Assembly: GCA_023138835.1 (NCBI GenBank)
Contig: JAGLOP010000007.1
Coordinates: 54,576-118,575 of the forward strand
Reading direction: 5' to 3'
DNA: 64,000 nt
DNA from: Arcobacteraceae bacterium
GTDB lineage: Bacteria > Campylobacterota > Campylobacteria > Campylobacterales > Arcobacteraceae
In this document: piece after piece, positions 35,527 to 45,477 of the stretch
How the letters are laid out: each line of letters begins with the position of its first letter
Numbering within the stretch: the stretch's first letter is position 1
The notes under the pieces: generated by a model
The model's input: only the letters and a program-made list of their open reading frames with translations
The model's database searches: none
Told to the model about the DNA's origin: nothing
Made by a program: the position numbers and the translations under genes

Positions 35527-36012
35527 TTATTTATCAACCTTAACTTCACAAAGTACTGCTTTTATAGTAGTATTAAAAGATAATATAACATCTTTATCTA
35601 ACATTCCAACAGCTCTAAAATAGCCATTATTATAATAATATGTCATTGGTATAATTGATACTTCTTTATCAACAGTAACTTGTATTGTTAAATTTCCAGT
35701 TCTAGGCTTACCTTTAATCCTTTTATTAGCTTTTATATCAGTTATTTCAGCCTTGATATTTGGTCTTTTTAGATTTGTAGAAGTAGTATCAATCATTATC
35801 TTAGATCCAACAAATAATTCTTTAAAATTTGTACCTTCTAGTGATGTTGGTATATACTTAATATTTGTAAATTTTTTATTGATATTTGCTTTTAAAACAT
35901 TATCATAACTACTATAGCTTACATTTAAAGTTTTTGGCTGTGTTAAAATACATCCCCCTGAACAATATGCAAACGATACAATTGATAAAAGTGTTATCAT
36001 TATTTTTTTCAT
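35527..36012 (-). CDS. Exported small protein, possible lipoprotein
   Basis: This 161-residue protein has a signal peptide (MKKIMITLLSIVSFAYCSGG) and a mature beta-strand-rich domain. Two nearby cysteines (residues 17 and 21) make a lipid anchor possible, but neither sits in a canonical lipobox. The mature region (KPRTGNLTIQVTVDKEVSIIPMTYYYNNGYF) recalls YceI-like or lipocalin-like folds, without clear motifs. It is between murA and ciaB with gaps of 15 and 2 nt, so part of that unit. Confidence 0.7.
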   Translation of the reverse strand: MKKIMITLLSIVSFAYCSGGCILTQPKTLNVSYSSYDNVLKANINKKFTNIKYIPTSLEGTNFKELFVGSKIMIDTTSTNLKRPNIKAEITDIKANKRIKGKPRTGNLTIQVTVDKEVSIIPMTYYYNNGYFRAVGMLDKDVILSFNTTIKAVLCEVKVDK

Positions 36013-36027
36013 GAATTAATCCTTTTT

Positions 36028-37293
36028 TTATTCTTTTTCTCTAACTATATCTGCCCCAATATTTACAAGCTTAACTTCCAGCTTATCATATCCGCGATCC
36101 AAATGATAAATTCTATGTACTTTTGTAGTACCCTCTGCCACAAGGGCTGCAAGTACCAATGCACTACTAGCTCTTAAATCTGTAGCCATTACATCTGTAC
36201 CTATTAATTGTTGAGGAGTACCTGTAACAGTTGCTACTGTTCCATTTAAGCTTATTTCTGCTCCCATTCGTACCAGTTCACTCACATGCATAAATCTATT
36301 TTCAAATAGTTTCTCATCTATTACGCTAACACCATTTGCCATTGTAGCTACAGCCATAAACTGTGCTTGCATATCTGTAGGAAATCCTGGATATTCTGTA
36401 GTTGTAATATGAATTGGTTTAATTTCATTTGCAGGGAGAATTGTAACACTTGTTTCATCTTTTAATATCTTATACCCCATCTCTTCAAATTTGGCCAAAA
36501 CAGCATCAAGATGCATTGGGACTACATTTTCAATTTTTACTGTTGAATTTGTGATAGCTCCGGCACATAGATAAGTTCCTGCTTCAATTCTATCCGGTAT
36601 TATCTTAAACGGTTTAAATGGTACTGTTTGTCTGTTCGTACCCTCTATGATAAGTCTATTGGTTCCAATCCCTTCAATTTTAACCCCGGCATCTGCTAAA
36701 ACTTCACAAAGCTGAACCACCTCAGGCTCTTTTGCCGCATTTACAATCGTTGTGGTACCAAGCGCCAATGCTGCTGCCATTACTATATTTTCAGTCCCTG
36801 TTACTGTTACTTTATCAAATACAATAGTTGCACCCTTTAAAGCACCATCAACAGTAGCCAAGATATATCCGGCTTTTATCTCAATTTTTGCACCCATTTG
36901 CTCTAAAGCTTTTAAATGCAAATCAACCGGTCGCTGACCAATGGCACAACCACCGGGTAATGATACTTCACAATGTCCAAAACGAGCCAGCAGGGGACCT
37001 AATACTAAAATAGATGCTCTCATAGTTTTTACTATGTCATAAGTAGCTTTCGTTTCGGTAAGATTGATAGTATCAATACTTATATTTGTATTATCATGAT
37101 TAAATGTAGCACCCAACATACCAAGCAGTTTAAGTAAAGTTCTTATATCTACCACATTTGGTAAGTTTGTAATTTGCACTTTATTTGAAGATAAAATAGT
37201 TGATGCCAATAAAGGTAAAGCCGCATTTTTGGCACCACTGATTTTAACACTTCCAGATAAATTCTTTTTGCCTATAATTTCTAAATAATCCAA
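36028..37293 (-). CDS. murA: UDP-N-acetylglucosamine 1-carboxyvinyltransferase
   Basis: The 421-residue enzyme catalyses the first committed step of peptidoglycan synthesis. The signature [16 protein letters not shown] is at residues 17-32, the catalytic cysteine is in [16 protein letters not shown] near residue 115, and [14 protein letters not shown] and [16 protein letters not shown] are family sites. The cysteine is retained, so fosfomycin should be able to bind the enzyme. It is the first gene of a five-gene leftward unit. Confidence 0.96.
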   Translation of the reverse strand: MDYLEIIGKKNLSGSVKISGAKNAALPLLASTILSSNKVQITNLPNVVDIRTLLKLLGMLGATFNHDNTNISIDTINLTETKATYDIVKTMRASILVLGPLLARFGHCEVSLPGGCAIGQRPVDLHLKALEQMGAKIEIKAGYILATVDGALKGATIVFDKVTVTGTENIVMAAALALGTTTIVNAAKEPEVVQLCEVLADAGVKIEGIGTNRLIIEGTNRQTVPFKPFKIIPDRIEAGTYLCAGAITNSTVKIENVVPMHLDAVLAKFEEMGYKILKDETSVTILPANEIKPIHITTTEYPGFPTDMQAQFMAVATMANGVSVIDEKLFENRFMHVSELVRMGAEISLNGTVATVTGTPQQLIGTDVMATDLRASSALVLAALVAEGTTKVHRIYHLDRGYDKLEVKLVNIGADIVREKE

Positions 37294-37416
37294 TTTATAT
37301 CATCCTTAATTGATTTTATTAGGGGTATTGTAGTGTAATTGAAATATAAATCTTATAAAAGCCAAATGAGACTTAATATACCAATTTTTAAGTATATAAA
37401 CATTATAATTATTATT

Positions 37417-39729
37417 ATGAAACATAATAATATAAAAACAAAAAGATTTTTAGTTCCCATACTTACTTTGGTTATGCTTACTATTATTCTAATATCTTCA
37501 GTAAATGCATATATAAATATAAATATGTTTAAACAACACATGCGAAATGATATAGATAAGCATAAAAAAGAATATCTCCAAAAACACAAAGATAAAGTTT
37601 ATCAACAAGTTCATCTTGTTGACAGTGCTATTAAATTCAATATATCACAAATAGAAAAGAAAATTAAAAAATCTCTAAAAGTGAGAATCCAAACTGCTTT
37701 AGATATCGCAAATTTTATATATAATGAACAAAAAGGGAAAATAGCAGATGATAAAATAAGACAAAAAATTGTAAAGCATTTAAGTACTGTTAGATTTAAT
37801 GAGGGTAGAGGATATTATTATATTTTCAATTATGATACTAATGTCATAATAGGTCATCCTCTTAAAAAATTTATTAATAAAGATATGACAAATTTCAAAG
37901 ATACAAAGGGTGTTAATATAATAAATACTCAAAAAGCATCTATAAAGAATGATAAAATTGGGTTCTCAAAATTATATTTTAATAAACCAAATGATCCAAA
38001 TCGTGAATATCCCAAAATTGTTTGTGTATCAAAATTTGAACCTTTAAATCTTGTAATCGGAACCGGTGAGTATCTTGATGTAGTTAAGAAACAGATAGAA
38101 AAATTTATTATAGATAGATTTAAAACAATTAAAATAGATAAAAACAATTATATGTTTTTCTTAAACCTGCATAATATAAACGGTGGAGATAATTTTGCTA
38201 CTTTTATTATGAACCAAAATAACTCAGATTTAGTTGGTGTAAAAGTAAATGAAAATTACAAAGATGCAAAAGGTAAAGAGTTTATAAAAGAGATGCTAAC
38301 AGAGCTTAGGGGTAAGGGTTACTCATATACAAAATATTGGTATAAAAAACAAAATAAAAATGGAATCAAACCCATAATGTCATATTTTTATCTTCAAAAA
38401 GATTGGAATTGGATAATTAGCAGCGGATTTTATTTTGACGATTTAGAAAAACAGATTATTGAAATGAAGCAATCAATTGAAAAATATACAACACAAATAA
38501 TTATTGATTCTATTTTAGCGACACTTATGTTGTCTTTTATTGTTATAATTATAGCTGTTTATGTATCTTTGAGAATTGATAAAACTATCAAGAAATACAC
38601 AGATGAATTATTGGAGAAAAAACTTGAATTAGAACTTGCTCAAGAGGTTGCTCATATGGGATCTTGGTCTTTAGATTTGACTACGAATAAACTAAACTGG
38701 TCTAACGAAACTTATAATATATTTGAGATAAACAAAAATGAACTTGAAGCAACTTATGAAGCTTTTTTAAATGCAATTCATCCAGAAGACAAAGAGATGG
38801 TCAACATAGCTTATACTAACTCTTTACATGATAAAAAACCATACAATATTATACATAGACTTCTTATGAAAGATGGCAAAATAAAATGGGTAGAGGAAAA
38901 ATGTGAGACTATTTTTGATAAAGACGGAAAGGCACTTATCTCAAATGGTATAATTCAGGATATTACAAAAGAGCATGCAAAAAATGAAGAGTTAAAACAA
39001 AAAGATATATTATTAATAGAGCAAGAAAAATTAGCTTCAATGGGAGAGATGATAGGAAATATTGCCCACCAATGGAGACAGCCTCTATCTGTGATATCAA
39101 CGGCTGCAAGTGGTATAAAGCTACAAAAAGAGTTTGATACTCTTTCTGATGACTTATTGATTAATGGCTGTGATGCAATAATTAACAATACACAATATCT
39201 TTCAAAAACAATAGATGATTTTAGAGATTTTATCAGGGGAAACAGAGATAAATGTATATTTAATTTAAAAGAAAATATTAATAGTTTTTTACACTTAATT
39301 GAAGGTTCAAGCAAAAATAACAATATAGATATAATATTAAATTTACAAGAAGATATAAAAATAGACGGTTATCAAAATGAGCTGATACAATGTCTGATTA
39401 ATATATTTAATAATGCCAAAGATGTATTAAGAGATAAAAAAACAGAAGATAAGTTTATATTTATATCAAGTTCAATAGAAGATGAAAATGCAGTCATAAA
39501 AATAAAAGATAATGGCGGAGGAATACCTGAAAATATATTGCTTAAAATATTTGACCCATACTTTACGACCAAATATAAAGCTCAAGGAACAGGACTGGGA
39601 CTGCATATGGCATATAGATTAATAGTTGATGGAATGAAAGGTACTATTGAAGCTCATAATATTAAGTTTCAGTATAATGATAAAAATTATACCGGTGCTG
39701 AATTTAGAATTACATTACCTCTTTCTTAA
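37417..39729 (+). CDS. Double-Cache PAS sensor histidine kinase
   Basis: The membrane-bound kinase has an N-terminal anchor, two periplasmic Cache_2-type modules (each with a GYYYIFN / NYMFFLN-like core and a final GTGEYLD / SSGFYFDDLEKQ), a second membrane segment near LATLMLSFIVIIIAVYV, a PAS domain (ELAQEVAHMGSWSLDLTTNKLNW), a DHp helix with phospho-acceptor His in GNIAHQWRQPLSVIS, and an HATPase domain (NIFNNAKDVL, IKDNGGGIP, TGLGLHMA). Start ATG 37417 is chosen because it gives a normal signal-anchor; frame extends upstream to a TTG at 37339 and an ATG at 37366, and neither has a clear ribosome-binding site. No response regulator is adjacent. Confidence 0.85.
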   Translation: MKHNNIKTKRFLVPILTLVMLTIILISSVNAYININMFKQHMRNDIDKHKKEYLQKHKDKVYQQVHLVDSAIKFNISQIEKKIKKSLKVRIQTALDIANFIYNEQKGKIADDKIRQKIVKHLSTVRFNEGRGYYYIFNYDTNVIIGHPLKKFINKDMTNFKDTKGVNIINTQKASIKNDKIGFSKLYFNKPNDPNREYPKIVCVSKFEPLNLVIGTGEYLDVVKKQIEKFIIDRFKTIKIDKNNYMFFLNLHNINGGDNFATFIMNQNNSDLVGVKVNENYKDAKGKEFIKEMLTELRGKGYSYTKYWYKKQNKNGIKPIMSYFYLQKDWNWIISSGFYFDDLEKQIIEMKQSIEKYTTQIIIDSILATLMLSFIVIIIAVYVSLRIDKTIKKYTDELLEKKLELELAQEVAHMGSWSLDLTTNKLNWSNETYNIFEINKNELEATYEAFLNAIHPEDKEMVNIAYTNSLHDKKPYNIIHRLLMKDGKIKWVEEKCETIFDKDGKALISNGIIQDITKEHAKNEELKQKDILLIEQEKLASMGEMIGNIAHQWRQPLSVISTAASGIKLQKEFDTLSDDLLINGCDAIINNTQYLSKTIDDFRDFIRGNRDKCIFNLKENINSFLHLIEGSSKNNNIDIILNLQEDIKIDGYQNELIQCLINIFNNAKDVLRDKKTEDKFIFISSSIEDENAVIKIKDNGGGIPENILLKIFDPYFTTKYKAQGTGLGLHMAYRLIVDGMKGTIEAHNIKFQYNDKNYTGAEFRITLPLS

Positions 39730-39759
39730 ATTATAATGTAATAATATAAAACTATATAG

Positions 39760-39765
39760 TATAAT
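39760..39765 (+). promoter_or_regulatory. TATAAT -10 element for M3 oligopeptidase gene
   Basis: TATAGTATAATT precedes the peptidase gene by about 30 nt and is followed by a TAGGATC ribosome-binding site, giving a normal short leader. The same TATAGTATAAT string precedes the gene at 12036. Confidence 0.5.
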
Positions 39766-39794
39766 TCCGCAAAAAATAAGCCGTAGGATCAATA

Positions 39795-41768
39795 ATGTTT
39801 AAAGAATTTGAATTAAAAGAATTTCAAAGTAGTGCTAAAACACTTGAAAAAATGATAGAAAAAAATAAAGAAGAGTTAAAAGAATTATTAAATATTAAAC
39901 ATAAAACTTATCAAAACTTCGTAGTACCATATCAACTCATGGCTCAAGATTTAGAAACTTTTTCTACTCCAATCTTTCATATAGATAGTGTCAAAAATAG
40001 TGAAGAAACCCAAAAAGTTTATGGTGAATGTTTGCCAATTTTAAGTTTATATGAAACAGAGATTTCTCAAAATGAACAAACTTACAGTACTATAAAAGAT
40101 ATACAGTATAATGAAAATAGTACCTTAAATATAGAACAAAATAAAGTTTTAGAAAATGAGATAAGAGATTTTCAACTTGGCGGTTGTGGCTTAAGTGATG
40201 AAAAAAAAGATAGATTAAAAGAGATAAATTTAAAAATAAGTGAACTTAGCAAAGATTTTTCTCAAAATTTACTTGATGCAACAAATGCCTGGGAGATGAT
40301 AATTGAAAATGAAGAAGATATTAAAGAGATACCTAAAAGTGATTTAAGCAGTGCAAAGTTTGTAGATGAAGAAGATAAAAAAATAAAATATAAGTTTACA
40401 CTTCAAATGCCGTCTTATATCTCATATATAACTTACGGAACCAATAGAGATAAAAGAGAAGAGATATACAAAGCTTACTGTACAAGAGCTCCTCAAAATG
40501 GCGGTTTAATCGAACAAACACTAAAACTAAAAGATGAAAAAGCTAAAATACTTGGCTTTGATAACTATTCACAATACTCAATTGTTACAAAAATGGCAAA
40601 TAAAACAGATGAAGTTTTAGACTTTTTAGAAGAACTAGCAACTTATAGTAAACAAAAAGCCAAAGAAGAGTTAGCAGAGGTTAGGGCGCTAGCATTAAAA
40701 GAAGATGGTTTGGATGATTGTCAAAGCTATGATTTGGCATATTACAGTGAAAAATTAAAAAAAGCCAACTATGATATTGATGAAGAGTATTATAAACCAT
40801 ACTTTGAACAAAACTCAGTTTTAAAAGGATTTTTTAAAGTTTTAAATAAACTGTTTGACATTACTTTTACTTTAAACAGCGATGCAAAAACTTGGGATGA
40901 CAAAGTTAAAGTTTATGATATATCCCAAAATAATAAAATCACATCAAGAATTTATATTGATTTGGAAGCTAGAAGCGATAAAAGGGGTGGGGCGTGGATG
41001 CATAACTGGCATTCACATTATGAACTTAACGGCAAAGAGGAATTGGCAACTGCATATATAGTTTGTAACTTTCCAGCCTCTACAGATACCTTGCCATCAC
41101 TTTTAAGACACAGCGATGTTGTAACACTTTTTCATGAAATGGGTCATGCTTTACACCATCTTTTAAGTAATGTAAAAGAACCGTTTGTAAGTGGTATAAG
41201 CGGTGTTACTTGGGATACAGTTGAATTTCCATCACAATTTCTGGAATATTTTGCTTACGAAAAAGAGGTATTAAAACTTTTTGCAAAACACTATGAGAGC
41301 GGGGTAGTCTTAGATGAAGAGGCTATAGATAAACTTATGCGTGCTAAAAACTTCCAATCATCTCTTACATTGGTACGACAACTTGAATTTGCTACTTTTG
41401 ATTTTAAACTTCATTTAGGAGGATATACAACTGAACTACAAGTTCAAGAACTTCTCAATAATATTAGAAATGAAATTGGTGCAATGCCGCCGCCAGCATA
41501 CAATAAATTCCAAAATGGTTTTGCCCATATTTTTGCGGGAGGTTATGCTGCAGGATACTATAGCTATAAATGGGCGGAAGTTTTGAGTGCGGATGCTTTT
41601 TATATGTTTATAGATAGTCAAATATTTAACACTTCTTTAGCTAATAAATACAAGCAAATCATACTAGGAAAAGGGGGTAGTGAAGATATGGATAAGCTTT
41701 ATACCTCTTTTACAGGTAAACAACCTGATATTAAATCTCTTCTTTTAATTGATGGTATTATTAGTTAA
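39795..41768 (+). CDS. prlC: M3 family oligopeptidase
   Basis: This 657-residue cytoplasmic metallopeptidase resembles oligopeptidase A. The zinc motif HEMGH starts at residue 447 (LFHEMGHALHHLLS), followed by the third ligand region SGVTWDTVEFPSQFLEYFA. Other family features are LEARSDKRGGAWMHNW and FAHIFAGGYAAGYYSYKWAEV near the C-terminus. It degrades short peptides and signal-peptide remnants. AGGATC 6 nt before the ATG is a usable ribosome-binding site. Confidence 0.92.
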   Translation: MFKEFELKEFQSSAKTLEKMIEKNKEELKELLNIKHKTYQNFVVPYQLMAQDLETFSTPIFHIDSVKNSEETQKVYGECLPILSLYETEISQNEQTYSTIKDIQYNENSTLNIEQNKVLENEIRDFQLGGCGLSDEKKDRLKEINLKISELSKDFSQNLLDATNAWEMIIENEEDIKEIPKSDLSSAKFVDEEDKKIKYKFTLQMPSYISYITYGTNRDKREEIYKAYCTRAPQNGGLIEQTLKLKDEKAKILGFDNYSQYSIVTKMANKTDEVLDFLEELATYSKQKAKEELAEVRALALKEDGLDDCQSYDLAYYSEKLKKANYDIDEEYYKPYFEQNSVLKGFFKVLNKLFDITFTLNSDAKTWDDKVKVYDISQNNKITSRIYIDLEARSDKRGGAWMHNWHSHYELNGKEELATAYIVCNFPASTDTLPSLLRHSDVVTLFHEMGHALHHLLSNVKEPFVSGISGVTWDTVEFPSQFLEYFAYEKEVLKLFAKHYESGVVLDEEAIDKLMRAKNFQSSLTLVRQLEFATFDFKLHLGGYTTELQVQELLNNIRNEIGAMPPPAYNKFQNGFAHIFAGGYAAGYYSYKWAEVLSADAFYMFIDSQIFNTSLANKYKQIILGKGGSEDMDKLYTSFTGKQPDIKSLLLIDGIIS

Positions 41769-41819
41769 ATTATGTTAGAATAATTGATAAAATTTTGAAG
41801 AAACAAGGAATTTATACTT

Positions 41820-42302
41820 ATGGAAAATGCTACAATTGAACAATTAGACGGTGCAGTTAGTCAACTTATGGAAGCTTATGAATCATTACAAGCTAAATAC
41901 GAAACTTTAGAAGAAAAAAATCAAGAATTAGAAAATACTATAACTGAATTAACAATACAAAAAGATGACTTAGAAAATAATATCAATAGTCTGAGTGATA
42001 ATAAAAATACACAATCAAGTCAAATGAACAATATATTTAATAAAATAGAATCAATGCTAACATCTAATCCACTCAAATCAACACCCAAACCCACAATTGA
42101 ATCTGAAACCGTTGAATCTGAAACCGTTGAATCTGAAACCGTTGAATCTGAAACAAAAGAAGTAATTGACAACAATGATAATGATGATAATAGAAAAGAA
42201 GATATTAATGATATTAATATTATTTTAAAAAGCAATAATACAACTGGTGATTCAAAGAAGATTGATATGAGTAGAATGGAGTCTTTACTAAACGGAATGT
42301 AA
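41820..42302 (+). CDS. Coiled-coil protein with ESETV repeats, upstream of xerH
   Basis: This 160-residue protein has a long N-terminal coiled coil (residues 5-60, heptads in LEEKNQELENTITELTIQKD), a short linker and a region of repeated ESETV units from a 15-bp tandem repeat, then a disordered acid/asparagine stretch and a conserved-looking C-terminus (KKIDMSRMESLLNGM). It resembles small division or structural proteins such as ZapB only in coiled-coil nature. Its stop is directly followed by the ATG of the 93-residue gene. AAGGA is 9 nt before the start. Confidence 0.7.
   Translation: MENATIEQLDGAVSQLMEAYESLQAKYETLEEKNQELENTITELTIQKDDLENNINSLSDNKNTQSSQMNNIFNKIESMLTSNPLKSTPKPTIESETVESETVESETVESETKEVIDNNDNDDNRKEDINDINIILKSNNTTGDSKKIDMSRMESLLNGM
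42099..42154 (+). repeat. 15-bp tandem repeat (3.7 copies) within coding sequence
   Basis: GAATCTGAAACCGTT is repeated perfectly three times from 42099 with an 11-bp partial fourth copy, encoding ESETV. The period is a multiple of three, so gain or loss of units alters protein length but keeps the frame. Confidence 0.9.
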
Positions 42303-42584
42303 ATGACTGTTCTTATAGATAAATCAAGTTTATACTCTACATTTAATGTATCTTGTTTTGATGAGTTAGAATCATCAATAAATAAATTATCACCATCTAT
42401 GACGGAATATTATTTAAGTGATATTGCGTCATTAAATAATGACAGTTCCCACTTAAACAAAACAAATGTACAGAAATCACTTCTTTTAGATAAATATTAT
42501 CTTTATTTAGATTATAGTAATAATGTTTTTTTAGAAATTACCAAAGATGCAGATGATGAATTTGAAACCGGAACTCTTTGGTAA
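42303..42584 (+). CDS. Hypothetical 93-residue protein
   Basis: This is a soluble acidic protein with no motif I recognise (ending DADDEFETGTLW). It begins immediately after the coiled-coil gene stop and is followed by the dif-like site and xerH, suggesting a conserved three-gene group. A function linked to chromosome dimer resolution is only a positional guess. Confidence 0.65.
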   Translation: MTVLIDKSSLYSTFNVSCFDELESSINKLSPSMTEYYLSDIASLNNDSSHLNKTNVQKSLLLDKYYLYLDYSNNVFLEITKDADDEFETGTLW

Positions 42585-42588
42585 TAAA

Positions 42589-42616
42589 AGTTGTGAAAAT
42601 TTATGTTTTCACTAAT
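42589..42616 (+). other. dif: Candidate dif (difH) chromosome dimer resolution site
   Basis: AGTTGTGAAAA, a 6-bp centre TTTATG and TTTTCACTAAT form two 11-bp inverted arms that pair at 9 of 11 positions. The geometry of 11+6+11 = 28 bp is that of dif sites, and the GAAAA/TTTTC inner arms agree with what is recalled of epsilonproteobacterial difH. It lies 10 nt before xerH, where such sites have been reported. No T-run follows, so a terminator is less likely. Confidence 0.7.
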
Positions 42617-42626
42617 TAGGATTTAA

Positions 42627-43682
42627 ATGAGATACCCTGTAGATTTTCTAAACACTTTTGATAAAACCTTTCTTTTCTGGATACAGAGCTTTATTCGTCA
42701 TAAACTAACAACCTTGTCAAATAGACAAGTAGAAGATAAAACTAAATTTCAATCTATTTTAAAAGATTTGAAACTAGATATAGAAAATATGGCTAAACTG
42801 AAAAAAATTACCAAAGAAGCCAGACAATGCGGATTAATAGGTATCAATACTTATATAAATCCTTTAGAGAAACTTTTTTATTATTTCCAACTTCAAGGCT
42901 TTGCTTCTTTAAAAGAGATTGATGAAGAGTTTCTAATAGACTTTTTAGCAGTTGAAACTTCAGCATTGAGCGATGCTACTAAAAAAAACTACCGTATGGC
43001 TGTTTTATCATTATTTAAATATATAGATAAACAGAACCAAGATGATGATGGAAACTCTTATGTCTTTGGATTTGAGCTTAAAAATTGGGCTGGTTTAAAT
43101 AGTAAATCTGGTACTAAACTGCCCTCTTTTATGAGTGATGATGAATTGAACAGGTTTCTAGAATCGATTGAAACTACAATATTTAAAGATTATGCTGCAG
43201 CTAAGAATCGACTTTTAGTTAAGATTATACTTTATACAGGTATGAGAGTCAGTGAAGCTATCAATATTAAATATAAAGATATGATTTTAGAAGATGATTT
43301 GTATATTATCAAAATAACAGGCAAGGGCAATAAACAAAGAATTGCTATGGTAAAACAAAAATATATCCAAAAAGATTTAACTAATTGGAAACAATACAGA
43401 GATAACACAACCACCCTGCTCTTTTGTTCAAGAACCGGTAAAAAGCTTACACAACCTTATATATCTTATGTAATGGATAAAATATTAACTAATGCCAATA
43501 TTAGAAAAGATAAAAACGGTGCTCATATGTTAAGACATACCTTTGGAACAAAATTATATCAGACAAATAAGGATTTGATTTTAGTTCAAGAAGCTTTAGG
43601 ACACGCAGATATTAATACATCTCGTATATATACACATTTTGATAAAGATAGATTAAAAAAAGCCACTCAAATCTTTGATTAA
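42627..43682 (+). CDS. xerH: Tyrosine recombinase XerH
   Basis: The 351-residue recombinase resolves chromosome dimers at the terminus. Catalytic residues are visible: Arg207 in TGMRVSEA, Lys in ITGKGNKQR, His300 and Arg303 in HMLRHTFGT, His326 in ALGHADI and nucleophile Tyr335 in SRIYTHF. The length and the single-gene arrangement fit XerH of Campylobacterota rather than a XerC/XerD pair. It overlaps the convergent cheB by 4 nt. A dif-like site precedes it. Confidence 0.92.
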   Translation: MRYPVDFLNTFDKTFLFWIQSFIRHKLTTLSNRQVEDKTKFQSILKDLKLDIENMAKLKKITKEARQCGLIGINTYINPLEKLFYYFQLQGFASLKEIDEEFLIDFLAVETSALSDATKKNYRMAVLSLFKYIDKQNQDDDGNSYVFGFELKNWAGLNSKSGTKLPSFMSDDELNRFLESIETTIFKDYAAAKNRLLVKIILYTGMRVSEAINIKYKDMILEDDLYIIKITGKGNKQRIAMVKQKYIQKDLTNWKQYRDNTTTLLFCSRTGKKLTQPYISYVMDKILTNANIRKDKNGAHMLRHTFGTKLYQTNKDLILVQEALGHADINTSRIYTHFDKDRLKKATQIFD

Positions 43683-44779
43683 GCTTTTCTTTTCCCAGAA
43701 GCAAAATCAACTATATAAGAAGATATATCATTTAAATGACAAATATCTTTAACAGCACCTGCTTCTATCGCTTTTTTAGGCATTCCATAAACCACACAAC
43801 TCTCTTCATTCTGGGCTACACAATAAGCACGGTTTTTAAATAATTCTTTCATACCAATACTTCCATCATCTCCCATACCTGTCATCATAACAGCCATAGC
43901 TCCACCACCTGCACTGTTATTTACACTCCTGAATAATATATCTACACTTGGCTTATGACGACTGACTCTAGTAACATCTAAAAGCTTTGTAACATAGTCG
44001 TTACCTCTTTTTTCAATAACCAAATGCATATTACCGGGAGCTAAATAAGCATTGCCTTTTTGTAAAACTATACCATCGCCCCGTACTTCTTGAACAGTTA
44101 CACTTGAATGAGTATTAAGTCTTTGCGCAAAAGAATTTGAAAATCCATAAGGTATATGTTGAGTCATAACTATAGGAGGAAGTCCAGAGGGTAAACTTTT
44201 AAATACTGTCAATAAAGATTCAACACCACCGGTTGATGAACCTATAGCAATAAGTCTACTACCTGGTAAATTGGCTGGTCTACTTGGATACACTTCATCT
44301 GGATGAACTTTTCTCTCTACCCCGTCATCACCCAAATTAACTTTTTTAACTTGTTGTCTAATCGGTGTAATGGGTTTTGGTTTTTTTAGTGTATATCTTT
44401 CCAAAAGAAAGGTAAGATTTAACAAAGTATCTTTAATTCTATTACTAAAATTCTGCATAGTTTCACCAGTAGCCGGTTTTGGTACAAAACCAACGGCACC
44501 ATCATCAAAAATATCACTACCTCTTACACCCTCCCCTGATATTACAACAGCAGGCATAGGATGTAATTTCATAAGATTTCTAAGAAATGTTACTCCATCC
44601 ATTTTTGGCATATTAATATCTATCGTTACCAAATCAGGTTCTAATTGTTTTATTTTTTCTCTAGCCTCATAAGCATCAATTGCCGTATCAACAACCTCAA
44701 ATTCATCAATACTATTAATCATATCCCTTATAACTCTTCTCATAGAAGAAGAATCATCAATAACAAGTACTGTAAACAC
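43679..44779 (-). CDS. cheB: Chemotaxis response regulator protein-glutamate methylesterase
   Basis: This 366-residue protein has an N-terminal receiver domain with phosphoacceptor Asp54 (VTIDINMPKMDG) and a C-terminal methylesterase domain with the catalytic serine in AIGSSTGGVESL, histidine in MTQHIPYGF and aspartate in MTGMGDDG. It removes methyl groups from chemoreceptors and can also deamidate. It is the last gene of the che cluster. Campylobacter jejuni CheB lacks the receiver, so the full-length form is a useful contrast. Confidence 0.95.
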   Translation of the reverse strand: MFTVLVIDDSSSMRRVIRDMINSIDEFEVVDTAIDAYEAREKIKQLEPDLVTIDINMPKMDGVTFLRNLMKLHPMPAVVISGEGVRGSDIFDDGAVGFVPKPATGETMQNFSNRIKDTLLNLTFLLERYTLKKPKPITPIRQQVKKVNLGDDGVERKVHPDEVYPSRPANLPGSRLIAIGSSTGGVESLLTVFKSLPSGLPPIVMTQHIPYGFSNSFAQRLNTHSSVTVQEVRGDGIVLQKGNAYLAPGNMHLVIEKRGNDYVTKLLDVTRVSRHKPSVDILFRSVNNSAGGGAMAVMMTGMGDDGSIGMKELFKNRAYCVAQNEESCVVYGMPKKAIEAGAVKDICHLNDISSYIVDFASGKRKA

Positions 44780-44796
44780 TTAATTCAACCTTTATT

Positions 44797-45477
44797 TTAA
44801 AATAATTCTATATCCATCTCTTGCTCTGGAGCTTTATCGTCAATATCAAAGATACCGGTTCCAGCCACATATTCTGCAGTTGCAGGTTGTCTGACAGATA
44901 TCTCTCTTTGTAATGCTTTCTCTTCAGCGATAACTTCATTAGTAGTATTAGAATTTTGTACACTTTTAATAAATGTTTCAAATCTTGTTGCTAATAAAAT
45001 AACCCTTCCTTCAGTACCTCTTGTATGATCAGATATTATTCGAAAACCTTCTGCTGAACAAAAATCTCTTGCAAATTCAACATTTCTATGACCAATACTT
45101 TTTGAAGACAAGCCAATAGACATAATATCAGCTCCTCCGGAAATTTTAACAGCCATATTTTCTTTTCTACAACCTAGTTTATACATCTCATTTAACATAG
45201 CTTCAACTGAATAGAGTCCATATTTCATATCTTCATTACTATTTTCCGTCGCCGGTAACAAGAAATGGTTCATTCCCTTAACTTTTTTTTCTTTATCATA
45301 AAACATAATTGCAACACAAGAACCAAGTAATGTTTTAAAAGCGATATTGTAATTATCACTAACTACTGCAAACTCGCCGCCAATTACCGTATGTGTAGGA
45401 TGTCCTTTAACTATCTGAGTAACTCTAGTCCCAGACATTTTTTCAATACTGCCATCCTTATGACCAAGCGTTATCAA
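44797..45477 (-). CDS. cheD: Chemoreceptor glutamine deamidase CheD
   Basis: The 226-residue product has the CheD core: VIGGEFAVVSDNYNIAFKTLLGSCVAIM with the catalytic cysteine in GSCVAI, MNHFLLPA with the catalytic histidine, and VKISGGADI. It starts at TTG 45477 overlapping the cheR stop (TTGA), supported by AAGGA 7 nt upstream; ATG 45438 is a weaker alternative. About 50 extra residues follow the core. CheD deamidates receptors and can interact with CheC-type proteins. Confidence 0.93.
   Translation of the reverse strand: MITLGHKDGSIEKMSGTRVTQIVKGHPTHTVIGGEFAVVSDNYNIAFKTLLGSCVAIMFYDKEKKVKGMNHFLLPATENSNEDMKYGLYSVEAMLNEMYKLGCRKENMAVKISGGADIMSIGLSSKSIGHRNVEFARDFCSAEGFRIISDHTRGTEGRVILLATRFETFIKSVQNSNTTNEVIAEEKALQREISVRQPATAEYVAGTGIFDIDDKAPEQEMDIELF

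Noticed and set aside
42099..42154. CRISPR-like array
   Set aside because: The repeats are 15 bp without spacers and lie inside a coding frame.
42585..42626. Rho-independent terminator before xerH
   Set aside because: The inverted repeat has a 6-bp centre and two 11-bp arms but no T-run, and the dif geometry explains it better.
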